In this document: piece by piece, positions 43,035-54,173 of the stretch
Position numbering within the stretch: position 1 is the first letter of the stretch
How the letters are laid out: each line of letters begins with the position of its first letter
DNA from: an uncultured Cellulomonas sp.
Lineage (GTDB): Bacteria; Actinomycetota; Actinomycetes; Actinomycetales; Cellulomonadaceae
Direction: 5' to 3'
DNA: 64,000 nucleotides
Assembly (NCBI RefSeq): GCF_947494015.1
Contig: NZ_CANLTL010000013.1
Span: 1-64,000 of the forward strand
Made by a program: the position numbers and the translations under genes
Notes under the pieces: generated by a model
What the model saw: the letters and a program-made list of their open reading frames with translations, nothing else
Database searches by the model: none
What the model was told of the DNA's origin: nothing

Positions 43035-43649
43035 ATGAGCACGAGCGACCCGACGCTGACCCTGGTCGGATGGGTGGGGACCGAGCCCAGGCACTACACC
43101 GGTGCGACCGTCACGCCGTTCACCAGCTTCCGGATGGCCACCACCCGGCGGTGGTTCGACCGGACCCAGAACACGTGGGTCGACGGCCGCACCGAGTGGT
43201 TCACGGTCAAGAGCTGGCGGCAGTCGGCGCTCAACGTCGCCGGCTCGCTGCGCAAGGGCGACCCCGTGCTGGTGCACGGGCGGCTCGCGACCGAGCAGTG
43301 GGACGGCCCCGACGGGCCGCGCACGTCGCTCGTGCTCGAGGCGCTGGCGATCGGGCCGGACCTCACCTACGGCCGGGCGAGCTTCGCGCGGACGGTGCAC
43401 GTCACGTCCGGGCACGGCGACTCCGGCGGCGCCGGTGGCGCGGGCGGTGGCGGTGCGGGCGGTGACGGGACCGGGTCGACCGACGCGGCCGACCTCGGCC
43501 TCGACGACCCGTGGGCGACCGACGTCGGCGGACCGCCGCCCGGCATCGCGACCGACGACTCCGCCGAGGGGGACGCCATCGCCGAGGGGGACAGCGCGCA
43601 CCGGACCGACGTCGGCGACGACGTCGACGTGCTGGACCCGGTGCGCTGA
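43035..43649 (+). CDS. Single-stranded DNA-binding protein (second SSB type)
   Basis: A 204-residue OB-fold protein with GAGGAGGAACG before ATG 43035. The N-terminal fold (1-115) shows LTLVGWVGTEPRHYT, TEWFTVKSWRQSALNVAGSL and KGDPVLVHGRLATEQW, typical of bacterial SSB. The tail is Gly-rich and acidic, ends VDVLDPVR and lacks the usual DDDIPF tip that recruits repair proteins. It is therefore more likely an accessory paralogue than the replication SSB. It lies between GTPase pair A and ettA. Confidence 0.85.
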   Translation: MSTSDPTLTLVGWVGTEPRHYTGATVTPFTSFRMATTRRWFDRTQNTWVDGRTEWFTVKSWRQSALNVAGSLRKGDPVLVHGRLATEQWDGPDGPRTSLVLEALAIGPDLTYGRASFARTVHVTSGHGDSGGAGGAGGGGAGGDGTGSTDAADLGLDDPWATDVGGPPPGIATDDSAEGDAIAEGDSAHRTDVGDDVDVLDPVR

Positions 43650-43820
43650 CGCCGCACCGTGGCGACGCGGGACCGGGGCCGGGTGGCCCCGGTGCCCACG
43701 TCCGCCCCGCTCGCCGTAGGCTGGGGAGTCGTGGCCGCCGCGCCCGACAGCACCGACAGGTGCCGGTGGCGGCCGGACCGGACAGCACCCGACATCGAGC
43801 GTGAGGCGGACGACGAGCCC

Positions 43821-45503
<1,683 letters not shown>

Positions 45504-45509
45504 CCGCCG

Positions 45510-47573
45510 GTGACCACGGGCGTCGGGGACGAGGGCACGGTCGCTGACCGGTCCTCGGCGGAGCTGCTCGCTGCCCTCGTGGGGCTGCGGGGAGCCGTCG
45601 CCGAGGTCCGGCTGCCCCTCGACGTCGCCGGCGCCGAGGAGCAGCGCGACGCCCGCACCCAGGTGCTGGACCAGCTCGACGACTACCTGCTGCCGCGCTT
45701 GCGGGCGGCCGCGGCCCCGCTCCTGGTGGTGGTCGGCGGGTCCACCGGCGCCGGCAAGTCGACCCTGGTCAACTCCCTGCTCGGCGCCCCGGTCAGCCGC
45801 AGCGGGGTGCTGCGGCCGACCACGCGCTCGCCCGTGCTGGTCCACCACCCCCTGGACGCCCAGTGGTTCCGGGGCGACCGGATCCTGCCCGGCATGGCGC
45901 GGCTGACCGGCGACGCGGCCGACGGCGGGTCCGCACGCGCCCTGCGGCTCGCGGCGTCGGACGCCCTGCCGCCCGGTCTGGCGCTGCTCGACGCCCCGGA
46001 CATCGACTCGGTGGTCGCCGAGAACCGCCGGATCGCCGCGCAGCTGCTGGGCGCGGCGGACGTCTGGCTGTTCGTCACCACCGCCGCCCGGTACGCCGAC
46101 GCCGTCCCCTGGGACCTGCTGCAGGACGCCGCGCGGCGGCACGCCCAGGTCGCGCTCGTGCTGGACCGTGTGGACCCCGGTGCCCGGGAGGCGGTCGCGA
46201 CGCACCTCGCGTCGATGCTCGCCGAGCACGATCTGGGCGACTCCCCGGTCCTCGTGGTGCCCGAGTCGCCGCTCGAGGACGGCATGCTGCCGGCGCACAC
46301 CGTGACGCCGGTGGCCGACTGGCTCACCGCGCTCGGCGGCGACGAGGCGACCCGTCAGGCGGCGATCGCCCGCACGCGGGACGGCGCGACGGCCGACCTG
46401 GTCGAGCGGGCCGGTGCGCTGGCGACCGCCGCCGACGAGCAGCGGGCGGCCGACGCCCACCTGCGCCGGGTCGTCACCGACGCCCACGAGGACGCCGCCC
46501 GGACGGTGCGGCAGGCGACGTCGGACGGCACGATGCTGCGCGGGGAGGTGCTCGCGCGCTGGCAGGACGTCGTGGGCACCGGGGAGTTCCTGCGCGCGGT
46601 CGAGCAGCGGGTCGGCCGGATGCGGGACAAGCTGACCGCCGTCGTCCGGGGCCGTTCCACGGCGGAGCCCGAGCTCGCGCAGGCGATCGGGCACGGACTC
46701 GAGGCCGTCATCCAGGACGCCGCCGAGGGCGCCGCCGAGCGGTCGTACACCGCCTGGCGTGCCGACCCTGCCGGTGCCGCCCTCCTGGACGGGCTCGAGC
46801 TCGCGCGGGGCGGCAGCGACCTGCGGGCCCGTATCGCCGAGCAGATCCGGGGCTGGCAGTCCGACGTGCTGTCCCTGGTCGCCGAGGAGGGCGCCGACAA
46901 GCGGTCCACGGCTCGGGCGCTCTCCCTCGGCGTCAACGGGCTGGGCGCCGCGCTCATGGTCGCGGTGTTCGCCTCCACCGGTGGGCTCACCGGCGCCGAG
47001 GTGGGCATCGCCGGTGGGTCGGCCCTGCTGGCCCAGCGGCTGCTGGAAGCGGTGTTCGGCGACGACGCCGTCCGCCAGCTCACCAAGGTCGCGCACCAGC
47101 GTCTGGACCAGCGGGTCGGCGACGTGCTCGCCGCCCAGGCGCAGCGGTTCACGGTGCAGCTGGACGCGCTCGGCGCCGGCCAGCCCGGCGGGACCGCACT
47201 GCGCGACGCGGTCACCCGGGTGCGCACGGCCGCGGCCGCGGTCGCCCCCAGCAGCGCGGCGGGCCCGGTCGACGCCGCCACCGGGCTGCGGCTCGGGACC
47301 CCGACGTCCGGGGTCGGCCGTGCCGGGGACGGCGTCGGCGGGGCGAGCTCCGGCCGCGGTCGGCTGCGCGGCGCCGGGCTGACCTCACCGGCCGCGGGCC
47401 GCGTCGGGGCCGCCGGCACGCACGCCGGTGCGCCCGCCGGTTCGCTCGGGCCGGCGGGCGCGGGCGGTGACGAGACGACGGCGGTGGACGCCCGGGCGCC
47501 CCGGCCCGCCCAGCCCGAGCCCGGTGGGCTGCGTGGCTGGTGGCAGCGGTTCACCCGCGGTCCGGACGCATGA
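45510..47573 (+). CDS. Dynamin-like GTPase B1 (pair B, first gene)
   Basis: A 687-residue protein starting at GTG 45510, six bases after ettA. It mirrors A1: LDQLDDYLLPRLRAA, VVGGSTGAGKSTLVNSLLG (about residue 75), GVLRPTTRSPVLVHHPLDAQ, LLDAPDIDSVVAENRR and VLDRVDPG. Residues 240-450 are helical. A hydrophobic segment GAALMVAVFASTGGLTGAEV (about 475-510) could be a membrane paddle, which A1 shows only weakly. The Gly/Ala-rich C-terminal 120 residues look disordered. The stop overlaps B2 by four bases, exactly as A1 overlaps A2. Confidence 0.75.
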   Translation: MTTGVGDEGTVADRSSAELLAALVGLRGAVAEVRLPLDVAGAEEQRDARTQVLDQLDDYLLPRLRAAAAPLLVVVGGSTGAGKSTLVNSLLGAPVSRSGVLRPTTRSPVLVHHPLDAQWFRGDRILPGMARLTGDAADGGSARALRLAASDALPPGLALLDAPDIDSVVAENRRIAAQLLGAADVWLFVTTAARYADAVPWDLLQDAARRHAQVALVLDRVDPGAREAVATHLASMLAEHDLGDSPVLVVPESPLEDGMLPAHTVTPVADWLTALGGDEATRQAAIARTRDGATADLVERAGALATAADEQRAADAHLRRVVTDAHEDAARTVRQATSDGTMLRGEVLARWQDVVGTGEFLRAVEQRVGRMRDKLTAVVRGRSTAEPELAQAIGHGLEAVIQDAAEGAAERSYTAWRADPAGAALLDGLELARGGSDLRARIAEQIRGWQSDVLSLVAEEGADKRSTARALSLGVNGLGAALMVAVFASTGGLTGAEVGIAGGSALLAQRLLEAVFGDDAVRQLTKVAHQRLDQRVGDVLAAQAQRFTVQLDALGAGQPGGTALRDAVTRVRTAAAAVAPSSAAGPVDAATGLRLGTPTSGVGRAGDGVGGASSGRGRLRGAGLTSPAAGRVGAAGTHAGAPAGSLGPAGAGGDETTAVDARAPRPAQPEPGGLRGWWQRFTRGPDA

Positions 47574-49228
47574 GTCGACGTGGACCGGACCTGGCGACGC
47601 GGGTGGCTGCGCTCGCCGAGGCCGTCGACCTGGGGGCCGGTCGGCTGCCGGAGGTGGCCCTCGACGGCGCCCGCGGGGTCGCGACGCGGGCCCGGGAGCG
47701 GGCGGCGCTGTCCCCGGACCACACCGTGGTCGCGCTGGCCGGGTCGACGGGGTCGGGCAAGTCGTCGCTGCTCAACGCGCTCGCGGGCGAGGAGATCGCC
47801 CGGGCCGGCGTCACGCGACCGACCACCGGCCACGCGTCGGCCGCCGTCTGGGCGCCCGCCGGGGACGCCGGCGACGTGCCCGGGCGGGACACCGACGACG
47901 CCGGTCACCTGCTCGACTGGCTCGAGGTCGGCTCGCGCCGCTACCTCGGGCCGGCCGGCGCGCACCCCTCCCCGGGAGCCCCGACAGCGGCCGGGGCGGT
48001 ACCCACGGGGCTGGTGCTGCTCGACCTGCCGGACCACGACTCGGTCGTCGTCGAGCACCGCATCCGCGCCGAGCGGCTGGTCGAGCGGGTGGACCTGCTC
48101 GTGTGGGTGATGGACCCCCAGAAGTACGCCGACGCCGCGCTGCACGAGCGGTACCTGCAGCCGCTCGCCGGGCACGGCGACGTCGTCGTGCTCGTGCTCA
48201 ACCAGGTGGACCGGCTCTCCGACAGCGAGCGGGAGGCGTGCCTGGCCGATGTGCGCCGGCTGGCCGCCGAGGACGGGCTGCCGGGCGTGCGGGTCCTGGG
48301 CGTGTCGGCGGCGACCGGCCACGGCCTGGACGCGCTTCGCGAGCTGCTCGCCGACGCCGCCCGTCGGCGGGTCGCCGCGACCGCACGGCTGACCGCGGAC
48401 GTGCGCGACGCCGCCCGGCGGCTGGCGGACGCGTGCGGGGACCCCGTCCCCGCCAAGGTCCGGGGAGCCGCGCGCGAGGAGCTCGTCACCGCGCTGGAGC
48501 AGGCCGCCGAGGTCCGGACGGTCGTGGCGGCCGTGCGGTCGGCCTCGGCCCGGCGGGCCCGGGCGGTGACCGGGTGGCCCCCCACGCGGTGGCTCGCGCG
48601 CTTGCGGCCCGACCCGCTGCGTCGCCTGCACCTGGACCAGCCCACCGACCGTCCGGACCTGGCCCGCACCTCGCTGCCCGGTGCGGGCGCCGCAGCGCGG
48701 GCCCGCGCGAGCAGCGCCGTGCGCGCGTACGCGGACACCGCGACCGCCGGCGCACCCGACGCGTGGGTGATCGCCGCCCGGGAGGCCGCCGCCGCGCCCG
48801 GCCTGTCGGACGCGCTCGACCAGGCCGTGGCGGGCACGCGGCTCGACGCCGAACGCCGGCCGGTCTGGTGGCGACTGGTCGGCGTCCTCCAGTGGATGCT
48901 GCTCGCCGCCCTGGTCGGCGGACTGGCATGGCTCGGCGTGCTGGCCGGGCTCGCCTACCTCCGGCTGCCCGAACCGGTCACGCCGATGTGGTGGGGCATG
49001 CCCGCGCCGACCATGCTGGTCGCCGGCGGGCTGCTGCTCGGGGTTCTGCTGGCGCTGCTGTCCCGGTTCGCCGCCTCGGTGGGAGCGAACCGGCGGGCGG
49101 CCCGGGCACGCACCCGGCTGCGGGCCGCCGTCGCCCGTGTCACCGACGCCCGGGTGGTCGAGCCGGTCGCCGCCGAGCTGGCGGCGCTCGAGGGGTGCCG
49201 GGTCGCGGCCCGGACCGCCGCCCAGTGA
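47570..49228 (+). CDS. Membrane GTPase B2 (pair B, second gene)
   Basis: A 552-residue GTPase from ATG 47570. G1 ALAGSTGSGKSSLLNALAG lies near residue 57, with switch I RAGVTRPTTGHASAAVWA, G3 LLDLPDHDSVVVEHR, DLLVWVMDPQKYADAALHER and G4 VLNQVDRLSDSE. Two strong membrane helices near the C-terminus (LQWMLLAALVGGLAWLGVLA and MLVAGGLLLGVLLALLSRF, about 445-510) match the layout of A2. The G domain carries an insertion after switch I (AGDAGDVPGRDTDDAG). It is the last gene of the ettA-B1-B2 run. 87 bases separate it from the thioesterase. Confidence 0.75.
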   Translation: MSRRGPDLATRVAALAEAVDLGAGRLPEVALDGARGVATRARERAALSPDHTVVALAGSTGSGKSSLLNALAGEEIARAGVTRPTTGHASAAVWAPAGDAGDVPGRDTDDAGHLLDWLEVGSRRYLGPAGAHPSPGAPTAAGAVPTGLVLLDLPDHDSVVVEHRIRAERLVERVDLLVWVMDPQKYADAALHERYLQPLAGHGDVVVLVLNQVDRLSDSEREACLADVRRLAAEDGLPGVRVLGVSAATGHGLDALRELLADAARRRVAATARLTADVRDAARRLADACGDPVPAKVRGAAREELVTALEQAAEVRTVVAAVRSASARRARAVTGWPPTRWLARLRPDPLRRLHLDQPTDRPDLARTSLPGAGAAARARASSAVRAYADTATAGAPDAWVIAAREAAAAPGLSDALDQAVAGTRLDAERRPVWWRLVGVLQWMLLAALVGGLAWLGVLAGLAYLRLPEPVTPMWWGMPAPTMLVAGGLLLGVLLALLSRFAASVGANRRAARARTRLRAAVARVTDARVVEPVAAELAALEGCRVAARTAAQ

Positions 49229-49315
49229 CCGCGCGCTCAGCGACCGCACCCAGCGGTCCCCCCGCCCGGAGGGATCCCGCCCGGTGATCCCCGGCCACGA
49301 CAGGAGAAGGTGCCG

Positions 49316-49810
49316 ATGAGCCGCCTCAGGGTCCCGGTCCAGCTGCGCTGGGCCGACATGGACGCGTACGGGCACGTCAACAACGTGCAGATGCTCCAGC
49401 TGCTGGAGGAGGCTCGGATCGAGGCGTTCTGGTCGCACCCGGACGCCGCCGAGGGGGAGCGGCCCACCGCTGTGCTCGACGCCGGACCCGGCGCCGCCAC
49501 GACCACCCTGGTCGCCCGGCAGGAGATCGAGTACCTCCGGCCGCTCGCGTACCGCCGGGCCCCGGTCGTCATCGAGCTGTGGGTCGGGCACCTCGGCGGG
49601 GCGAGCATCGACGTCTGCTACGAGGTGCGCGACGCCGCCACGCCGACCTCCGGTCCGGTCGTCTACGCCCGGGCCTGCACCACCCTGGTCCTCGTGGACA
49701 CCACGACCGGCTCGCCGCGGCGCATCAGCGACGCCGAGCGTGCGGCATGGTCGCCGTACGAGGGCGAGATGGTGACGCTGCGCCGCCGTCGGACGCCCGA
49801 CGCCGGGTGA
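49316..49810 (+). CDS. Acyl-CoA thioesterase (hotdog fold, 4HBT type)
   Basis: A 164-residue hotdog-fold enzyme that hydrolyses acyl-CoA thioesters. ATG 49316 is preferred because AGGAGA sits eight to nine bases upstream; GTG 49310 is the alternative. The active-site block is LRWADMDAYGHVNNVQMLQL, with Asp and the HVNN loop, followed by the helix EEARIEAFW and the strands EIEYLRPLAYRRAPVVIELW. A gene of this type commonly follows ettA-type genes in related genomes. The glycosyltransferase start overlaps its stop by four bases. Confidence 0.85.
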   Translation: MSRLRVPVQLRWADMDAYGHVNNVQMLQLLEEARIEAFWSHPDAAEGERPTAVLDAGPGAATTTLVARQEIEYLRPLAYRRAPVVIELWVGHLGGASIDVCYEVRDAATPTSGPVVYARACTTLVLVDTTTGSPRRISDAERAAWSPYEGEMVTLRRRRTPDAG

Positions 49811-50562
49811 GCGCGCCCCCGACGCTGCGGACCTCCGTCGTCGTGCCCGCGCACGACGAGGAGGCGCTGCTCGGCGCGTGCCTGGCGTCGCTGGCGCGGC
49901 AGACCCGGCCGCCCCTGGAGGTCGTCGTCGTCGACAACAACTCCCGCGACCGGACCGTGCAGATCGCGCGGGCGTACGGCGCGCGCGTGGTCACCGAGCC
50001 CGTGCAGGGGATCTGGCCCGCGGCGGCGACCGGCTACGACGCCGCGGCCGGTGACGTGATCGCCCGCTGCGACGCCGACTCGGTGCTCCCGCCGGACTGG
50101 GTCCAGCGGATCGAGGACGCGTTCGCCGGCGACGCGGGCCTGCGCGCGGTCACCGGGCCGGGGGTGTTCGCCGGGCTGGGGCCGGTGCGGCGCCGGCTCG
50201 CGGACGTGCTGTACATGCGGGCGTACTTCGTCCTGGTCGGGCTGGCCCTGGGCCACCCGCCGCTGTTCGGCTCCAACCTCGCCATGCGCGCCGAGGCGTG
50301 GCGCGCGGTGCGCGGCGAGGTGCACGCCGCGTCCGACGCCGTGCACGACGACATCGACCTCAGCTTCCACATCGGCCGGGGGACCCAGATCCGGCTCGAC
50401 CCCTCGTTGCGCGTCGACATCTCGGCGCGGCCGCTCGGTGACGTGCGCGGGATGGCGCTGCGCGTGGTGAAGGGCTTCCGGTCGGTCCGGATCCACTCGC
50501 CGGGGGACGGGCCCTGGGCGCGGTACGGCCAGAAGCTGCTGGCGGCGACCGGACGGGACTGA
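49807..50562 (+). CDS. Family 2 glycosyltransferase
   Basis: A 251-residue GT-A enzyme starting at GTG 49807. It has the nucleotide-sugar site SVVVPAHDEEALLGACLASL, VVVVDNNSRDRT and the DXD-type VIARCDADSVLPPDW. An acceptor-side ASDAVHDDIDLSFHIGRG block contains the catalytic Asp. A short hydrophobic stretch near residue 135 (YFVLVGLALGHPPLFGSN) suggests membrane contact. The donor and acceptor are unknown; lipid or wall glycosylation is likely. Confidence 0.85.
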   Translation: MSAPPTLRTSVVVPAHDEEALLGACLASLARQTRPPLEVVVVDNNSRDRTVQIARAYGARVVTEPVQGIWPAAATGYDAAAGDVIARCDADSVLPPDWVQRIEDAFAGDAGLRAVTGPGVFAGLGPVRRRLADVLYMRAYFVLVGLALGHPPLFGSNLAMRAEAWRAVRGEVHAASDAVHDDIDLSFHIGRGTQIRLDPSLRVDISARPLGDVRGMALRVVKGFRSVRIHSPGDGPWARYGQKLLAATGRD

Positions 50563-50564
50563 CC

Positions 50565-50594
50565 GGTGCCGGTGCCGGTGCCGGTGCCGGTGCC
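50565..50594. repeat. Hexamer GGTGCC, five tandem copies
   Basis: Five perfect copies of GGTGCC directly follow the glycosyltransferase stop codon, in the 103-bp space before the GGDEF-EAL gene. This is a slippage-prone simple repeat with no other visible role. Confidence 0.85.
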
Positions 50595-50665
50595 TGGTGC
50601 TCGTGGGGGCATCACCCGGACGGATGAGTCCGTCACGATCCGGGCGGGACGTCCGATAGCCAGGT

Positions 50666-52702
50666 GTGGACATCCGCCGGCACGTCGAGCCCCGGGACGC
50701 CGTCGTGGCGGCGCGGACCGCCGGCGCGCTCGTCGTCATCGGCGCGGCGGTGACCGCCGTGGTGGCCGTCGTCGGCCGCGTGGGCGGCGGCACGGGCGGT
50801 GGCAGGGGCGGCGTCGCGACGATCGCGCTGCCGGTGCTGCTGCTGGTCACCGGCCTGGTGCTGCTGTCGCGGTGGGGGCCCCGGTCGTGGCTGCTGCTCG
50901 CGCTGGCCCCGCTCGTCGGGCTCGGGGCGATCGCCGCGATGGACCTGGGGACCCACGACGCGACGGCCGCGGGCCACATCTTCTTCTGCTACCCGGTCCT
51001 GTACGCCGCGTCGCACCTGCGCACCGGCGCCGCCGCCGTCGTCACCGCAGCCGCCGTGGCCGCCGACGCCGTCGTGGCGTTCCACGTGTCACCGCCGGAC
51101 CGGGCGCTGACCGACGTGCTCTACATGACGACCACCCTCGTGGTGATCGCCGTCATCCTCGTCGGCAAGGGACGCCGCCACGACGTCATCGTGCACGAGC
51201 TGCGGCGGGGGGAGCGGGCCCTGACCCGGCAGGCGACCCACGACGCGCTGACCGGCCTGCCGAACCGCGTGCTGTTCCACGAGCGGCTGCGGTGCGCGCT
51301 CGCGGGCGGGGGGCGTCCTGGCCCGGCCACCCGTCCCCCCGCGCCTGCGGACGGTCCGGGACGCCCGCAGTGCCCGGCGCCGGGCCCGGACCCGACCCAC
51401 GACCGGCGAGCGTCCCGACGGTCGTCCGGCGTCGCCGTGCTGTTCTGCGACCTCGACGGGTTCAAGGCCGTCAACGACAGCCTCGGCCACCGTGCCGGCG
51501 ACGAGCTGCTGCGGGTGGTGGCTCAGCGGCTGCGTGACGGGGTGCGGGACGTGGACCTCGTCGCCCGCCTGGGCGGGGACGAGTTCGCCGTCCTGCTGCG
51601 CGACGTCGACCAGGACGCCGCGCGCGCCGTCGCGGACCGCGTGCTGGCGGCCGTGGCCGACGCCGTCCCCGTCGCGGGGGAGCACGTGCACGTCGGGATC
51701 AGCATCGGCATCGCGCTCGGGTCGTGCGGGGTGGGCGCCGACGTCGACGCGCTTATCCGGGAGGCCGACGTCGCCATGTACGAGGCGAAGGCCGCGGGCC
51801 GAGGCAGGCACGTGCTGTTCACCCCGCAGATGCTCGCCGCCCAGGTCGAGCAGGCGTCCCTGGTGCAGGACCTGCACGGCGCGGTGTCCCGCGGGGAGCT
51901 GTTCGTGGAGTACCAGCCGGTCGTCGACCTCGGCACGGGCCTGGCGGACGGGATCGAGGCGCTGGCCCGGTGGGCGCACCCCCGGCGGGGCCTCGTCCCG
52001 CCGGCCACGTTCATCCCGCTGGCCGAGAAGGCGGGGCTCGCCGGTGAGGTGGGAGCGTTCGTGCTGGCCACCGCCCAGCGCGACGCCCGGGCGTTCGCCG
52101 CCTCGGCCGGGCGGCAGGTCAGCATCGGGGTGAACGTCTCCGCGCGTCAGCTGGCCGACGGCGGCATCCTCGAGCACATCGAGGCCGGCCGCACCGAGGC
52201 GCTGCAGCTGCTGGTCGAGGTCACCGAGACCACTCTGCTGCGTGCCGACGTGATCCCGGTGCTCGAGGAGCTGCGCCGCCGGGACGTGCGCGTCGCGATG
52301 GACGACTTCGGCGTCGGACGGTCCTCGATCGCCGCGCTGAGACTGATGCCCGTGGACGCGATCAAGCTGGACCGCGCGTTCACGGTGGACGTGTCGTGGG
52401 ACCCGCGGGCCGCCGCCGTCGTGCGGGCCGTGTCGACCATGGCGCGCGAGCTCGAGCTCAGCCTGGTCGCGGAGGGCATCGAGACCGTGGAGCAGCACGA
52501 GGCGCTGACGGGGCTGGGATGCCGGCTCGGCCAGGGCTACCTGCTCGCCCGACCCATGGGGGCACCGGCGCTGTGCGACTACCTCACCGCGGCCGCGGCC
52601 GCGGGCGCGCCCGTCGCGGACCGGCGACGGGACGACGTCCGGCAGGTCGGCTCGTCCCTGCGGCTGCGGACGGAGCGCGCCGCCCCTAGCGTGCTCGGGT
52701 GA
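50666..52702 (+). CDS. Membrane GGDEF-EAL protein (c-di-GMP turnover)
   Basis: A 678-residue protein starting at GTG 50666. About five to six N-terminal membrane helices (residues 15-175) precede a GGDEF domain with LDGFKAVNDSLGHRAGDELL and an intact RLGGDEFAVLLRD (about 285-320), then an EAL domain with DGIEALARW (EAL intact), VTETTLLRAD, DDFGVGRSSIAALRLMPVD, KLDR and EGIET. Both synthesis and breakdown of c-di-GMP are possible. A 45-residue Pro/Arg-rich insert (GGRPGPATRPPAPADGPGRP onward) splits the GGDEF domain between its first helix and VAVLFCDLDGFK, which is unusual. The permease start overlaps its stop by four bases. Confidence 0.9.
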   Translation: MDIRRHVEPRDAVVAARTAGALVVIGAAVTAVVAVVGRVGGGTGGGRGGVATIALPVLLLVTGLVLLSRWGPRSWLLLALAPLVGLGAIAAMDLGTHDATAAGHIFFCYPVLYAASHLRTGAAAVVTAAAVAADAVVAFHVSPPDRALTDVLYMTTTLVVIAVILVGKGRRHDVIVHELRRGERALTRQATHDALTGLPNRVLFHERLRCALAGGGRPGPATRPPAPADGPGRPQCPAPGPDPTHDRRASRRSSGVAVLFCDLDGFKAVNDSLGHRAGDELLRVVAQRLRDGVRDVDLVARLGGDEFAVLLRDVDQDAARAVADRVLAAVADAVPVAGEHVHVGISIGIALGSCGVGADVDALIREADVAMYEAKAAGRGRHVLFTPQMLAAQVEQASLVQDLHGAVSRGELFVEYQPVVDLGTGLADGIEALARWAHPRRGLVPPATFIPLAEKAGLAGEVGAFVLATAQRDARAFAASAGRQVSIGVNVSARQLADGGILEHIEAGRTEALQLLVEVTETTLLRADVIPVLEELRRRDVRVAMDDFGVGRSSIAALRLMPVDAIKLDRAFTVDVSWDPRAAAVVRAVSTMARELELSLVAEGIETVEQHEALTGLGCRLGQGYLLARPMGAPALCDYLTAAAAAGAPVADRRRDDVRQVGSSLRLRTERAAPSVLG

Positions 52703-54003
52703 GCGACCAACGACGACAGGTGTCCCTGACCGGCTCGGTCTCCCTCGGCACGGGGGTGATGGTCGGCGCCGGGATCTTCGCACTGGTGGGCCAGGTCGCC
52801 CAGCTCGCCGGTCCCTACGTGCCGCACGCGTTCCTGGCGGGCGCCCTCGTCACGGCGGTCAGCGCGTACTCCTACGCCCGGTACTCCGCCGCCAACCCGA
52901 GCGCCGGCGGCATCGCGATGCTGCTCAAGGCCGCTTACGGGCCCGGATTCATCACGGGGTCGTTCGCCCTGTTCATGTACGTCTCGATGGTGGTGGCCGA
53001 GAGCCTGCTCGCGCGGACCTTCGGCACGTACGTGCTGCGTCCGTTCGGCCTGCAGGACTCGCCCGTCCTGGTTCCCGCGCTCGGTGTGGTGGTGATCGCC
53101 GTCGCTGCGGCGGTCAACATCCGCGGGACGCGGCTCGTGGAGGGGTCGGCGGTCGGTTCGGCGGTGATCAAGGTGATCGGCCTGGCCGCGCTCGCCGTCG
53201 CCGGGCTGGTCGCCGCAGGAGCGTCCGGGATCGGGGACGCGCTGCTCGCGCCGTCCGGCACCGACCGCGCCGACGGGTGGATCGGGGTCGTGGGCGCGAC
53301 GACGCTGTGCGTGCTCGCGTACAAGGGGTTCACGACGATCACCAACCAGGGTGACGACCTGCGCGACGCCCGGCGCAACCTGCCGCGGTCCATCGGCCTG
53401 TCGATCGTGCTGACCACGGTCGTGTACCTGCTGCTGACGACGGCGGTCACCGCGAACCTGGACGTCGCGGGGATCATCGAGGCGCGCGACTACGCCGTCG
53501 CGGCGGCGGCCGAACCGGCCTTCGGGTCGTGGGGCGTCAACCTGACCATCGTGCTCGCCGCGGTGGCGACGTTCTCCGGGCTGCTCGCGAGCATCTACGC
53601 CGTGAGCCGGCTCTACGACATGCTGCACAGCATGGGCCACGTGCCCGAGCTGCCCCTGTCACTGCACCGGCAGCCGGTGCTCATCACGGCCGGGCTCGCG
53701 ATCCTGGTGACCGTCTTCTTCGACCTGAGCCAGATGGCGTCGATCGGTGCGCTGCTCTACCTGACCATGGACGTCGTCGTGCAGTGGGGTGTCGCGCGGC
53801 GGCTCGCCGGGGACATCTCCGCGCGGCGGTGGATCCCGGTGGTCGCCATCGTGCTCGACGTCGTCGTGCTCGGCGCCTTTCTCGTGCTCCGGATCCAGCA
53901 GCACCCGTCCGCCGTCGTGGCCAGCGTCGCCATCGCAGGCGCCATCCTCGCCGCTCAGGCCGTGGTCGCGCGGCACCGGTCACGCGAGGACAGCGAGGTC
54001 TGA
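52699..54003 (+). CDS. APC-family amino acid permease
   Basis: A 434-residue transporter with about twelve helices. The family signature at helix 1 reads SLGTGVMVGAGIFALVGQVA (GXG/A-GIF substrate loop). Helix 6 lies around VVGATTLCVLAYKGFTTITN, and QGDDLRDARRNLPRSI is the following cytoplasmic loop. It imports or exchanges amino acids or related amines; the substrate is not evident. GTG 52699 overlaps the GGDEF-EAL gene by four bases, so the two are coupled. The 170-bp space after it shows no further gene. Confidence 0.88.
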   Translation: MSDQRRQVSLTGSVSLGTGVMVGAGIFALVGQVAQLAGPYVPHAFLAGALVTAVSAYSYARYSAANPSAGGIAMLLKAAYGPGFITGSFALFMYVSMVVAESLLARTFGTYVLRPFGLQDSPVLVPALGVVVIAVAAAVNIRGTRLVEGSAVGSAVIKVIGLAALAVAGLVAAGASGIGDALLAPSGTDRADGWIGVVGATTLCVLAYKGFTTITNQGDDLRDARRNLPRSIGLSIVLTTVVYLLLTTAVTANLDVAGIIEARDYAVAAAAEPAFGSWGVNLTIVLAAVATFSGLLASIYAVSRLYDMLHSMGHVPELPLSLHRQPVLITAGLAILVTVFFDLSQMASIGALLYLTMDVVVQWGVARRLAGDISARRWIPVVAIVLDVVVLGAFLVLRIQQHPSAVVASVAIAGAILAAQAVVARHRSREDSEV

Positions 54004-54173
54004 GGGGTCGTCGGCGGGCCGCTGCGGTGCGATCGCGGGCGTCCGCCGTGAGATGGGTCCGCCGGAGCTCTGCTGGATGCCGCTGGGCGGCGTCCGGCAC
54101 CGGCTGAGGCAGCTCAGCGCGGTCAGCCCCCCGTCACGCGACCAGGCCGTCACCGCGACGACCGGCGTCACGC

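Noticed and set aside
43035-43649. Phage-derived SSB as evidence of a prophage
   Set aside because: No phage genes are nearby. The gene is high in G+C and sits between chromosomal genes, so an accessory chromosomal SSB is the simpler reading.
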